NCBI GenBank assembly: GCA_035277485.1
Contig: DATEKK010000198.1
Span: 1 to 64,000, forward strand
Source of the DNA: JADGGM01 sp035277485
Lineage (GTDB): Bacteria; Gemmatimonadota; Gemmatimonadetes; Gemmatimonadales; Gemmatimonadaceae
Direction of reading: 5' to 3'
DNA: 64,000 nucleotides
The first letter of the stretch is position 1, and each line of letters begins with the position of its first letter. The position numbers were made by a program, and so were the translations under genes. This document shows positions 25,023 to 33,481 of this stretch, in pieces. Under the pieces are notes generated by a model that did not search any database, was not told the DNA's origin, and saw nothing but the letters and a program-made list of their open reading frames with translations.

Positions 25023-26732
25023 CTACGTTACCCTCGCGCTGGCCGCGGGCCCCGCCGATGTCGCCGGCACTCCCGCCTTCGCCCGCTCGCGCGCGATCAA
25101 CCACTGCTGCGGGATCGCCGCGAGATTCTGCACCGCGTAGTACAGGTTGAGTCCCGCCGCCAGCCGGTAAAACAGCACAGCCATCACCACCGGCATCGTG
25201 TACGCCATCATCTTCGCCTGCGAATTCTGCGGCGACGCACGCAAGCCGATCCACGACAACAAGAACATCGACACCGCCATCAGAACCGGCAGGATGTAGT
25301 AGGGATCGCGCTGCGAGATGTCCGCCATCCACAAGAACGACACGCCACGAAACTCGATCGTATCCTGGAACACGAAATAGAGCGCGTACAGCACCGGCAT
25401 CGGGATCAACATCGGCACGCAGCCCGCCAATGGACTGAACGGACTCATTTCGTGCTCGCGGTAGAGCTTCATCATCTCCGCGTTCAGCTTCTCTGGCGCG
25501 TTCCGATACTTCTTCTGAATCACCTGCAGCTCGGGCTGGATCCGCTGCAGCTTGAGCTGCGCCCGCATCGCGCTCTGATTCAACGGCCACAACAGCAGCC
25601 GGATCGTGATGCCGAAGATCACCACCAGCCAGCCGTAGTTGATGCGCGAGAAATCGTGCGCCCACAACAACAGCCGCATGATCAGCGTGATGAACGGCTG
25701 CACGATCGGCCGGAAGATCCACCCGTGCGGATTCACGTTCTGCATCTCGCGGCCTAACGCAAGCAGGCGGCGCCACTCCTGCGGCCCCATGTACAGCGTG
25801 AACGCGAACGACCCGTCCTCCGGCAGCGGCTGCACCACGCGCCCCGTCGCACTGATGGCCATCGTCTTCGCGACCCGCGGCACACCCTCGAACACCGCGC
25901 CCGCGAACGGCGACCGCGCGGTATCCGACATCAGAGCGACGAGAAAGTACTTGTTCTTGCTCGCCACCCAGTTGAGCGGGCCGTTCTCGACGCGCGGCGC
26001 CGTCGAATCCAGCTTCGAAAAATCGATGCTCTCCGGGTCGTCGCGCATCGTTTTCACGACGAACGAGAGATGCCGCTCATCCTCCACCGTGTCCGCTTCG
26101 GCCGATCGAAACCCCGACGGCAGCGACACGAGCAACGCCTTGGGCGCGCTCGACGCCGACGCTCCCGACCGAACCGTCCCGCGCACGCGCACGAGATAGC
26201 TGTCGGGCGAAAACGTGTACGTGATCATCGCGGTGTCGGCGCCTAACGCTCCGCGAAACGCGAGCACCGGCAGCCCGCCCGCGCCGCGCGCCGACGAGTC
26301 CACGCTGAACACCGTTCGGTCGAGCGACAGCGTGTCGCGTCCGCCGGTCACCACGGCGTACGAGACGAGCGGCGATCCCTCACGCGCCAGCTCCACCTTG
26401 CCGTCGCCCTTCGTGTACGCGCGAAACTCTTCCATTCGCGCACCGATCGGCGCGGCCCCGCGCGTGCTCAAGCGATACGTCGCGTTCGATGTGCGCACCA
26501 CGATCGTGTCGGCTCGCGCGGTCGCGAGCGATGCGGTGTCCTTCAGCGCGGGCGCCGGCGCCTGAACCGCAGCCGCGGTCGTCGAGGGCGCAACGGCACG
26601 CTGCGCGGTGTCCGCCACCTCGGCGGAATCCGCCACCCCAGGCGATCGCTTCTGGGGCGACTGAAAGAGCAGCGCTGTCCCGTACAACAGGGCCAGAGCC
26701 GCCACGAAAAAAATCAGAATGCGTTTTTCCAT
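25023..26732 (-). CDS. yidC: Membrane protein insertase YidC
   Basis: 569 aa. It inserts proteins into the inner membrane. The start MEKRILIFFVAALALLYGTALL is the first membrane helix, followed by the large periplasmic beta domain typical of Gram-negative YidC. The conserved core begins at NYGWLVVIFGITIRLLLWPLNQSAMRAQLKL and includes MIPMPVLYALYFVFQ and a C-terminal helix ending in the QQWLIARE region. The conserved Arg of the hydrophilic groove is in TIRLLLWP. Part of the rpmH-rnpA-yidD-yidC-mnmE series. Confidence 0.95.
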   Translation of the reverse strand: MEKRILIFFVAALALLYGTALLFQSPQKRSPGVADSAEVADTAQRAVAPSTTAAAVQAPAPALKDTASLATARADTIVVRTSNATYRLSTRGAAPIGARMEEFRAYTKGDGKVELAREGSPLVSYAVVTGGRDTLSLDRTVFSVDSSARGAGGLPVLAFRGALGADTAMITYTFSPDSYLVRVRGTVRSGASASSAPKALLVSLPSGFRSAEADTVEDERHLSFVVKTMRDDPESIDFSKLDSTAPRVENGPLNWVASKNKYFLVALMSDTARSPFAGAVFEGVPRVAKTMAISATGRVVQPLPEDGSFAFTLYMGPQEWRRLLALGREMQNVNPHGWIFRPIVQPFITLIMRLLLWAHDFSRINYGWLVVIFGITIRLLLWPLNQSAMRAQLKLQRIQPELQVIQKKYRNAPEKLNAEMMKLYREHEMSPFSPLAGCVPMLIPMPVLYALYFVFQDTIEFRGVSFLWMADISQRDPYYILPVLMAVSMFLLSWIGLRASPQNSQAKMMAYTMPVVMAVLFYRLAAGLNLYYAVQNLAAIPQQWLIARERAKAGVPATSAGPAASARVT

Positions 26733-26750
26733 TTCAGATGGCAGCCGGGC

Positions 26751-26963
26751 TCAAGGCACCGGGTCATAGCCGCCCACACAAAACGGGTGGCATCGCGCAA
26801 GCCTGCGGATGGTGAGCCAACTTCCGTGCAGCGCCCCGTGTCGCTCCAACGCTTCCACAGCGTACGCCGAACAACTCGGCATGAATCGGCACGTCGATGG
26901 CAAGAGGGGCGACAGCGCAACCTGATAACCGCGCACCAGAAAAATCAGCACCCACCGCATCAC
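26751..26963 (-). CDS. yidD: Membrane protein insertion efficiency factor YidD
   Basis: 70 aa, typical length. It has the family core GYQVALSPLLPSTCRFMPSCSAYAVEALERHG and ends RLARCHPFCVGGYDPVP, with the conserved cysteines. It assists YidC-dependent insertion. The GTG start overlaps the rnpA stop as GTGA, and yidC follows after 18 bp, so the three genes are probably translated from one message. Confidence 0.94.
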   Translation of the reverse strand: MMRWVLIFLVRGYQVALSPLLPSTCRFMPSCSAYAVEALERHGALHGSWLTIRRLARCHPFCVGGYDPVP

Positions 26964-27292
26964 TCGCGCTCCACTCCGGAGATCAGTCTATCTCCCATAC
27001 GTGTCAACTCGCGCCGAAGTTCGGCAAACGTGACACGATATGCTACGGCGCGCGCTCGAATGATGACGTCCAACGAACCCATCCGCGGCAGAATCTCCAA
27101 CCGCACAATCTCCCGCAATCGCCGCTTCAACCGATTGCGCGCCACCGCCATCTCGCCATACCTCGGCACGATGAACCCAACTCGGCCCCCCGGATGTCCA
27201 AGAGGGGAAGCGATCCACCGAAGCTCGAGGCTGTCGGTACGGATACGCTTCCCCTCGCGCGTTACTCGCTCCATCTCCGCGCGCCGCGTCAA
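26960..27292 (-). CDS. rnpA: Ribonuclease P protein component
   Basis: 110 aa. It binds RNase P RNA and helps mature tRNA 5' ends. The RNR signature is present as VARNRLKRRLREIVR, preceded by GGRVGFIVPRYGEMA. I use TTG 27292, giving MTRRAEMERV; no ATG or GTG is available upstream before the rpmH stop 28 bp away, and a family-like RPHRLTRRAE reads through this point. The RNA partner is encoded on the same strand at 31.5-31.8 kb. Confidence 0.9.
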   Translation of the reverse strand: MTRRAEMERVTREGKRIRTDSLELRWIASPLGHPGGRVGFIVPRYGEMAVARNRLKRRLREIVRLEILPRMGSLDVIIRARAVAYRVTFAELRRELTRMGDRLISGVERE

Positions 27293-27320
27293 TCGATGCG
27301 GACGCGTGAACCGCCGACGC

Positions 27321-27485
27321 TCAGGCGCCCGCGTACTTCGACGGAAGCCGAACGGTCAACCGCTTCCGACCCTTCTTGCGACGCCGACTCAATACCTCGC
27401 GCCCCCACCGCGTCGACATCCGCTCCAAAAATCCGTGCGTGCGAATCCGGCGCTTGTTCCGAGGACGATACGTTGGCTTGCCCAT
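27321..27485 (-). CDS. rpmH: 50S ribosomal protein L34
   Basis: 54 aa, too short for many gene finders. Direct translation gives MGKPTYRPRNKRRIRTHGFL, then ERMSTRWGREVLSRRR and KGRKRLTVRLPSKYAGA. This matches the L34 pattern (RPRNKRRIRTHGF...R...GREVL..RR.KGRKRLTV). It lies first in the rpmH-rnpA-yidD-yidC-mnmE run and is divergent from dnaA, the classic origin arrangement. Confidence 0.95.
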   Translation of the reverse strand: MGKPTYRPRNKRRIRTHGFLERMSTRWGREVLSRRRKKGRKRLTVRLPSKYAGA

Positions 27486-27687
27486 GTCCTTACTCCAATG
27501 CGTGTTCCATTCGCGGCAAACAGAACTTGAAAGTTATCCAGATCGCGGGCACCGGTCAACGCCGCGCTTTCGTCACCGCACGTCGCGATTCGCCCGAATC
27601 CTCCGCGTGCGACTGTCGATTTTCGTCGGATTGACTTTTCCACACGCCGAATCTAGCTTCGCGTCCCCTTCCGAGTCGTACCCCGGC
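27486..27687. promoter_or_regulatory. dnaA-rpmH divergent promoter region with DnaA-box-like sites
   Basis: 202 bp between divergent rpmH and dnaA. TTTTCCACA at 27635-27643 differs from the consensus DnaA box TTATCCACA by one base; TTATCCAGA at 27534-27542 differs by two. TTGACT at 27630-27635, then 17 bp, then TAGCTT at 27653 could be a weak dnaA promoter that overlaps the better box, which would suit DnaA autoregulation. The sites are seen directly; the regulation is inferred. Confidence 0.55.
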
Positions 27688-29082
27688 ATGACACTCACGG
27701 CAACAGAAACATGGACCCGCTTGCTCGACCGCGCACGCCTCGAGCTGCCCGAGCAAACGTACCGGACATGGCTGGAGCCGACCGAAGCACTCGAACTGGA
27801 AGGCAATACAATCGTCGTCGCCGCACCCGATCGTTTCGCCGCCGACTGGAATGAGTCCAAGCACGCACAGTATCTCGCCAGTCTGGCGCCACTAGCGTTA
27901 GGCCATCCCATCAACATCGTCTTTCGCGTCGACGAAGAGCGAAAAACTCGGCCGCAGATGGACCTGTTCGTCGCGCCGCCGCCCGATCAGGCACGTCAAT
28001 CCGCGAACGGCGACGCGCCGGCCGCCGGCGTCCAGCTCAGCACACGTTACACATTCCTCAACTTCGTCATCGGCAAGTCGAACGAACTCGCCGCCGCCGC
28101 CGCCCAAGCGGTCGCCGCCGCCCCCGGCAAAGTCTACAATCCCCTCTTCATCTACGGCGATACCGGACTCGGCAAAACCCATTTGATGCAGGCGGTCGCC
28201 CACGAGATCATGCAGCGCGCTCCACAAACGCGCGTCTGCTTCGTCGGCACCGAACAATTCACCAACGAGCTCGTCGCCGCCATCCAAAAACGATCGACTC
28301 CGGAATTCCGGCGACGCTATCGCGAAACTGATCTCCTCCTCCTCGACGACGTGCACTTCCTCAAGCGCACCGAAGCGACGCAGGAAGAGTTCTTCCACAC
28401 GTTCAACGCACTCTACGAAGCCGGCCGCCAGATCATCCTCACCAGCGATCGGCCGCCGTCCGAAATTCCGGGACTCGAGGCGCGCCTCGTGAGCCGCTTC
28501 CAGTGGGGCATGGTCGCCGACATCGAACAGCCCGACCTCGAGCACCGCATCGCGATCCTCCAGAACAAAGCGCGACTCGATCACCTCGAGCTCACCATCC
28601 CCGATGACGTCATCCGCTTCATCGCGGAACACGTCCGCTCGAGCGTCCGCGAGCTCGAAGGCTCGCTCATCCGGCTCCTCGCCTACGCATCGCTCAAGCA
28701 CCGCGATGTCTCCGTGAGCCTCGCCCGCGAAGCACTTCGTGACAAATTGCGACTAAATGGCGAGCCGACGGCCGACGAAAAGCACGCCTTGAGCGTGCTC
28801 TCGATTCAACAACTCGTCGCGCGCGAGTTCAGCGTCAATGTCGAAGGCCTGCGCTCCAAGAGCCGCACCAAGCAGCTCACCGTGCCGCGCCAAGTCGCCA
28901 TGTTCCTCATCCGCGAATTCCTCGGCCTCCAGCTCGTGGAGATCGGCAACGCATTCGGCGGACGCGATCACTCAACCGTCATCCACAGCCTCGAGCGCAT
29001 CGAATCGCTGCTCGGACAGGACGCGCCGTTCAGCGCTCGTGTGGAATCGCTGCGGAAAAGTCTCTCGGATCTTCACACATGA
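27688..29082 (+). CDS. dnaA: Chromosomal replication initiator DnaA
   Basis: 464 aa. It has the four classical parts: an N-terminal DnaB-interaction domain (WTRLLDRARLELPEQTYRTWL), a variable linker to about residue 115, the AAA+ ATPase and a C-terminal DNA-binding domain. The ATPase shows Walker A YGDTGLGKTHLMQA and Walker B LLLDDVHF. The DNA-binding signature is FGGRDHSTVIHS. ATG 27688 matches the family N-terminus; the open frame reaches 27376 but that part only mirrors rpmH. dnaN follows after 262 bp. Confidence 0.96.
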   Translation: MTLTATETWTRLLDRARLELPEQTYRTWLEPTEALELEGNTIVVAAPDRFAADWNESKHAQYLASLAPLALGHPINIVFRVDEERKTRPQMDLFVAPPPDQARQSANGDAPAAGVQLSTRYTFLNFVIGKSNELAAAAAQAVAAAPGKVYNPLFIYGDTGLGKTHLMQAVAHEIMQRAPQTRVCFVGTEQFTNELVAAIQKRSTPEFRRRYRETDLLLLDDVHFLKRTEATQEEFFHTFNALYEAGRQIILTSDRPPSEIPGLEARLVSRFQWGMVADIEQPDLEHRIAILQNKARLDHLELTIPDDVIRFIAEHVRSSVRELEGSLIRLLAYASLKHRDVSVSLAREALRDKLRLNGEPTADEKHALSVLSIQQLVAREFSVNVEGLRSKSRTKQLTVPRQVAMFLIREFLGLQLVEIGNAFGGRDHSTVIHSLERIESLLGQDAPFSARVESLRKSLSDLHT

Positions 29083-29344
29083 TGTGCAGCCCGTGGGAAA
29101 TCGATCGCGTCTCCACATCGCGTCGCGGCCATTCCCACGATTCCAGGACGCCGACTTGGTTTCCCACAGCTTTCTCACTACGATAACTGCTGCTTACTCC
29201 GAGCGTTCGATTGCTTTCCCCATATTCCACAGCCCCTACTACTTCTACTACTCTTGATCCAACAGTAAAGAAGTAGAAGACCCAACACGCGAATTCTCGC
29301 TTTCACTTCAAGTCCCGCGAGCATCCAGGGATCAGAGGATCCGA
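29083..29344. other. Candidate replication origin (oriC) between dnaA and dnaN
   Basis: 262 bp with no gene, clearly more AT-rich than its surroundings near 29170-29290. It has several DnaA-box-like sequences: GTGGGAAAT at 29093-29101 (reverse orientation), TTTCCCACA at 29160-29168 and TATTCCACA at 29223-29231, each two mismatches from TTATCCACA, plus looser matches near 29111 and 29131. Location and composition fit oriC. The rpmH-dnaA interval is the alternative. Confidence 0.6.
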
Positions 29345-30457
29345 ATGCGCTTCACTATCGCGCGCGAAAAACTTCAGGACGGGTTGTCTGCAGTGATTGC
29401 GACGGTACCGGCGAAAACCACGCTGCCGGTACTGTCGAACATTTTGCTCGAGACCAACGAGCGCGGAATTCGCTTGTCCGGTACGGATCTCGACATGGCC
29501 GTCTCCACCGAAGTGACCGCCGATGTCGAAAGCCAGGGCGCCATCACCGTCCCCGCCAAGAAGCTCGCCGAGATCGTTAGGGAGCTGCCGTCAGCACCCG
29601 TGCGAATCAGCGCGGTCGGAGAGCAGAAAATCACGCTCGAGTGCGGACGCTCACGCTTCCGTCTACTGGGCTTGCCGCGCGATGAATTCCCGACGTTCCC
29701 CGTTGTCCGGTTCTCGGAAAGCTGGAGAATAAAATCAGGCGAGCTGCAGAAGCTCATCGCGCACACCGCGTTCGCTGTCTCCACCGAAGAGAGCCGCCCA
29801 ATTCTCAATGGCGTGCTATGGGAGCTTCGCGGCGACCGCATGCGCATGGTCGCGACCAACGGCCACCGTCTCGCGAAAATCGATGTGCCAGTCGCGGGAC
29901 AGAACGGCCGCTCGGAAGACCTGATCATTCCGCCCAAAGCACTCGAGCAGCTGCGGCGCCTCTTTCCCGCCGAAGAGGATCTCGAAATCGCGCGCGGCGA
30001 AAACCACCTCGGCTTCCGTTCGCCGCTCACCGCGGTCTTCACGCGACTCATCGAGGGACCGTATCCGCCGTACGAGCAAGTGATCCCGCGCGATAACGAC
30101 CGCATTGCACTCGCCGACAAGAACGCGCTCTCGCAAGCGCTCAAGCGAATGTCAGTGGTCGCATCCGATCAAACGCATCGGATCCGCATGTCGTTCAATG
30201 CCGGGATGGCGAAGTTCAGCGTGCAGACGCCCGACTTGGGCGAAGCACAAGACGAGTTGCCCGTCACGTATGAGGGCGACGCGCTCGACATCGGATTCAA
30301 CGCGAGCTATCTGCTCGAGATCCTGCGCAACATGCCAACGGACGAGGTGCGCTTGACGTTCAAGGCGCCCGAGCGCGCCGCGACCGTCGAACCCGTGGGC
30401 TGGAATGACCCGGCGCAGTACATGTGTCTGATCATGCCGCTGCGTCTCATCGACTGA
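29345..30457 (+). CDS. dnaN: DNA polymerase III beta subunit (sliding clamp)
   Basis: 370 aa, standard length. The three repeated clamp domains are visible from MRFTIAREKLQDGLSAV. The segment KTTLPVLSNILLET follows, GELQKLIAHTAFAVSTEESRPILNGVLWE marks domain two, and the C-terminus ends YMCLIMPLRLID, the clamp family's MPMR-type ending. It tethers polymerase to DNA. GGATC-rich leader; ATG 29345. Confidence 0.95.
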   Translation: MRFTIAREKLQDGLSAVIATVPAKTTLPVLSNILLETNERGIRLSGTDLDMAVSTEVTADVESQGAITVPAKKLAEIVRELPSAPVRISAVGEQKITLECGRSRFRLLGLPRDEFPTFPVVRFSESWRIKSGELQKLIAHTAFAVSTEESRPILNGVLWELRGDRMRMVATNGHRLAKIDVPVAGQNGRSEDLIIPPKALEQLRRLFPAEEDLEIARGENHLGFRSPLTAVFTRLIEGPYPPYEQVIPRDNDRIALADKNALSQALKRMSVVASDQTHRIRMSFNAGMAKFSVQTPDLGEAQDELPVTYEGDALDIGFNASYLLEILRNMPTDEVRLTFKAPERAATVEPVGWNDPAQYMCLIMPLRLID

Positions 30458-30475
30458 CGCGCGGGCGTCCGCACT

Positions 30476-31384
30476 TCACGGTGCGCTCGCGCCGACACGG
30501 TGATCGAGCATCGTCGCGGTGTCGGCCACCTGCTGCTTGAACGGCAGGGTCGTCTTAAGACTCCGCACAGTCACCGCGGAGTTGCCGGTCATCGTCGATG
30601 ACACCGGCATCATCGATGCTGGATCGAGCAGCAGCGTCCCTGACGACGTGCCCGTACCGCTCACCCAGATACTATCGCCTGCCGCCGACGCGAGACCTTG
30701 TCCGTCGAGCGTCGACGTAGCGGTGACGTTCACGCGCAGCACGGACTGACCGTTCCACGTCGTCGTGTCCGCCAGCTGAAACGTTCGGTCCAACTTCGAC
30801 ACCACGGCGACGTTTCCCCGACACGTCGTCGTCGACGTCGAATCGTGCCATACCGCCCCTTGCGTGAGAGGCGACGGAACCGAGACGAACAACGTCAACC
30901 CGGCAGCCACGAACGGCGTGACGCCACCGGTGCATGCCGGCCGCTCCCCGCCGCTCATGGCCACGTTCGTTAGGCCGGACAACGAATCGATCTGCGCCGA
31001 AAACTCGGAGACAGTCGAATCGGCCGGCCGCGCCGGCACGCGCCCGCCCGCCGACAACGTCGACGAATCGACGCGTCCCGCGATGTGATAGCCCGCGCCG
31101 CTCGTCGAGTCGATCGACAACGAGTAGATCGCCATCGAACGGATCGGCGCCGGCGGCGACGTCGAGTCGCTCGCCAGCACGACCGTGGCGTTGCTCTCCA
31201 CCTTGTAGCGCCAGGTCCCTGTTGCACGGCGAATGGTCCACTCGCGCGCCGGCGGGAGCGCCGCCGAATCGCGCTTCGCGGGCGTCGGAGCCGGCGCGGG
31301 CGGTTTGGTTACGTTAGGCGTGGTCGAGCACGCGATGCACAGCATCGTCACCGCGGCGCCGACGAGAGCAATTGGACGAGACAT
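30476..31384 (-). CDS. Lipoprotein of unknown function
   Basis: 302 aa. MSRPIALVGAAVTMLCIACS has a lipobox ending in Cys, followed by a Pro/Ala/Thr linker. The rest is Ser/Thr-rich beta-type sequence (WRYKVESNATVVLASDS, AIYSLSIDSTSGAGYHIAG, VLRVNVTATSTLDGQG). I do not recognise the family; the pattern resembles periplasmic lipoproteins that report extracted mean values. ATG 31384 has GGAGG upstream. It converges on dnaN. The rnpB terminator lies just upstream. Confidence 0.7.
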   Translation of the reverse strand: MSRPIALVGAAVTMLCIACSTTPNVTKPPAPAPTPAKRDSAALPPAREWTIRRATGTWRYKVESNATVVLASDSTSPPAPIRSMAIYSLSIDSTSGAGYHIAGRVDSSTLSAGGRVPARPADSTVSEFSAQIDSLSGLTNVAMSGGERPACTGGVTPFVAAGLTLFVSVPSPLTQGAVWHDSTSTTTCRGNVAVVSKLDRTFQLADTTTWNGQSVLRVNVTATSTLDGQGLASAAGDSIWVSGTGTSSGTLLLDPASMMPVSSTMTGNSAVTVRSLKTTLPFKQQVADTATMLDHRVGASAP

Positions 31385-31424
31385 GCGCCTCCAAGTTGAA
31401 CCGCAGGCCGACTCACACCGCACG

Positions 31425-31472
31425 CAAAAAAACGCAGCCTCCCGCGCCGATGAAGATCACGAGAGGCTGCGT
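31425..31472 (-). terminator. Intrinsic terminator of rnpB
   Basis: On the minus strand, ACGCAGCCTC pairs with GAGGCTGCGT (arms 31463-31472 and 31432-31441 in + coordinates), with a run of seven T residues directly after the stem. It starts one base beyond the end of the RNase P RNA, so it should end that transcript before the lipoprotein gene at 31384. Confidence 0.8.
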
Positions 31473-31846
31473 AGAGCGAGACCGGCCTGTAAGCCGGGTT
31501 CTGTCGGACGATGTCGTCCGGACGGTCATTCCTCTAGGATCGTGATCGCTCACGACCTCGAGCAGCCTACCCGCGGCGTGTCTGACGAGACGGGCCGTCT
31601 CTCGCCGCCTATTCGGCCTTGCTCCGACCGGGGTTTACCGTGCCGCACCTGTTGCCAGATGCGCGGTGGGCTCTTACCCCGCCGTTTCACCCTTACCGGC
31701 AATGCACCGCCGGCGGTCTGTTCTCTGTGGCACTTTCCGTCGCTGCAACGCAGCGCCCAGCCGTTAGCTGGCGGTCCGCCCTATGGAGCCCGGACTTTCC
31801 TCGGGGAGCTTGCGCCCCACGCGACCGTCCGGCCGGCTTCACTCTA
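31473..31846 (-). ncRNA. rnpB: RNase P RNA (bacterial type A-like)
   Basis: About 374 nt on the minus strand. The 5' part contains GAGGAAAGTCCGGGC (rc of 31787-31801), the universal CR-I region, followed by CTCCATAGGGC; the 3' part has ACAGAACCCGGCTTACAGG, the CR-V/J5-15 region. The two ends pair as helix P1: GAGUGAAGCCGG against CCGGUCUCGCUC, with one mismatch. Length and conserved cores leave little doubt. The protein subunit gene rnpA lies 4.2 kb away in the window. A coding frame drawn across this region on the + strand is spurious. Confidence 0.95.
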
Positions 31847-31976
31847 ACGAAGAAAGATACTGGCTCCCGATTGGTCACGCCATTCATAAGCTCAAGTGAC
31901 GCCCCGCTGACGCGGCGAACAATTCTGGTGTGCGCTCCCGATCCGCGCATCACGATTCGCCACGCCGGAGGATACC

Positions 31977-32858
31977 GTGCAACCGATCGCGTTCACGCCA
32001 CTGCCGCTCGAGCCGGTAACCACGGTCTTGCTCCCGCTCGAACGAACTCGGGTCGACGCTGCCGGCGAAGGCCGCTATCGAGCGCTGCACCGCGATTCGC
32101 TCGACGACGTCTTCGATGATCTGCGCGGCCAGCGCGCGGGCGCCGTCGTGTTATCCGTCGCGCGATGCGGAGAGGAAGAGATGTACGCGGTTGCGCGGTT
32201 GGTCAGGGAATTCCCGCGCGTCACCGCTGTCGCCCTCCTCTCCCACGAGCAGCGCGACACCCCCCGCGCCGTCCTCGGCCTCGGCCAGTCCGGAGTCAAG
32301 TCGCTCGTCGACGTGCGGAATCCGGAGGGATGGGGACAGCTCCGCGACCTGCTCTCGAATCAATTCTTCAGCGACATCGATCGGCTTGCGTTAGGCCAGT
32401 TGTCACTCGATCTCATCGGGGTCCCCGACGGCTGCTGGCGCTTTTTCGCGTCGCTGTTCGATGGTGCCGCGGGTGCGTCGAGCGTGCGTGCGCTGGCGTC
32501 GCGCCTGCTCGTGCTGCCAACTACGATGATGAGTCGGTTCTTCCGCGCCGAGCTGCCGTCGCCCAAGCGGTACCTCGCGATGGCGCGTCTGGTGCGGGCT
32601 GCCCGCGCATTCGAGAATCCAGGCCTGTCGGTGGCCAGCGTGTCCGACCGCATGGACTACTCATCGCCGCAGAGCTTCGGCCGCCACGTGCGCATGCTCT
32701 TAGGCCTAACAGCGCTCGAGTTCCGGGAGCGATACAACGGAGAGGGCATGTTGAATCGCTTCCGCGATGAGCTCGTCCGTCCCCACCTGCACATCTTGAG
32801 AACGTTCGACCCGCTCGTCTCGCGACCGGGTGTCACCGCAAATGAGCGGAGCGATTAA
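31977..32858 (+). CDS. AraC-type HTH regulator with receiver-like N-terminal region
   Basis: 293 aa, GTG start. The C-terminal third fits an AraC/XylS helix-turn-helix pair: KRYLAMARLVRAARAFENPGLSVASVSDRMDYSSPQSFGRHVRMLLGLTALEFRERYNGEG. The N-terminal half (AGAVVLSVARCGEEEMYAVARLVREFPRVTAVALLSH) looks like a Rossmann/receiver fold, but I see no phosphorylatable Asp at the usual place. It may therefore be a receiver relative without phosphotransfer. Targets unknown. It converges on pyrE with four bases of overlap. Confidence 0.7.
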   Translation: MQPIAFTPLPLEPVTTVLLPLERTRVDAAGEGRYRALHRDSLDDVFDDLRGQRAGAVVLSVARCGEEEMYAVARLVREFPRVTAVALLSHEQRDTPRAVLGLGQSGVKSLVDVRNPEGWGQLRDLLSNQFFSDIDRLALGQLSLDLIGVPDGCWRFFASLFDGAAGASSVRALASRLLVLPTTMMSRFFRAELPSPKRYLAMARLVRAARAFENPGLSVASVSDRMDYSSPQSFGRHVRMLLGLTALEFRERYNGEGMLNRFRDELVRPHLHILRTFDPLVSRPGVTANERSD

Positions 32859-33421
32859 GGAGAAACAGGCCCGAGCCGCGCCACGATGTCGTGCGCCCGA
32901 ACGAGCGCGGCAACGGGAATGCCGCGCGCTTCGATCGTCTCGCGCCCGCCCTCTTCGCGATCGACCAACGCCAGCACGCCCAGGATCTGTCCACCCTCTG
33001 CCTGCACAGCATCAATCGCGCGCAGTGCCGAGGCGCCAGTCGTGATCACGTCTTCGACGATGGCGACGCGATCGCCGGGGCTGAACGGCCCCTCGATCAG
33101 TTTGGATGTGCCGTGCTTCTTGACTTCCTTCCGCACCGTGAAGGCGCGCCGCGGGCGCGGCGAGCAGGCGCTCGCGTAGCTGATCGCGTACGCGATCGGA
33201 TCGGCACCGAGCGTGAGGCCGCCGATGCAGTCGACATCCCACCCGCGCTCCTCGAGTAGGCCGAGCCCAAGCGACCCAATGAGCGACAAGCCGTCCGGGC
33301 TCATTGTCGTGAGGCGAGCGTCGATGTACAGTGTTGACGAGCGGCCCGATGCCAGAACGAACTGTCCACGCCTCGCCGAACGCGTGGCCAGAAGCGTCAC
33401 CAGTCGTTCTTGGTCGGTCAT
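32855..33421 (-). CDS. pyrE: Orotate phosphoribosyltransferase
   Basis: 188 aa. It joins orotate to PRPP to form OMP in pyrimidine synthesis. The family core is FVLASGRSSTLYIDARLTT. The 5'-phosphate and catalytic region FTVRKEVKKHGTSKLIEG follows, then the PRPP loop VAIVEDVITTGASAL. No other pyr gene is adjacent. ATG 33421 gives the expected N-terminus. Confidence 0.93.
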   Translation of the reverse strand: MTDQERLVTLLATRSARRGQFVLASGRSSTLYIDARLTTMSPDGLSLIGSLGLGLLEERGWDVDCIGGLTLGADPIAYAISYASACSPRPRRAFTVRKEVKKHGTSKLIEGPFSPGDRVAIVEDVITTGASALRAIDAVQAEGGQILGVLALVDREEGGRETIEARGIPVAALVRAHDIVARLGPVSP

Positions 33422-33481
33422 GGCCGTAGCTTACCGGCGTGTCTCTCCGACGTCAATTAAGTCGCGAGGCCGTCGCGCCGC

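Noticed and set aside
31233..31847. 204-codon plus-strand frame
   Set aside because: Runs across the antisense of RNase P RNA, whose conserved core and P1 pairing are clear.
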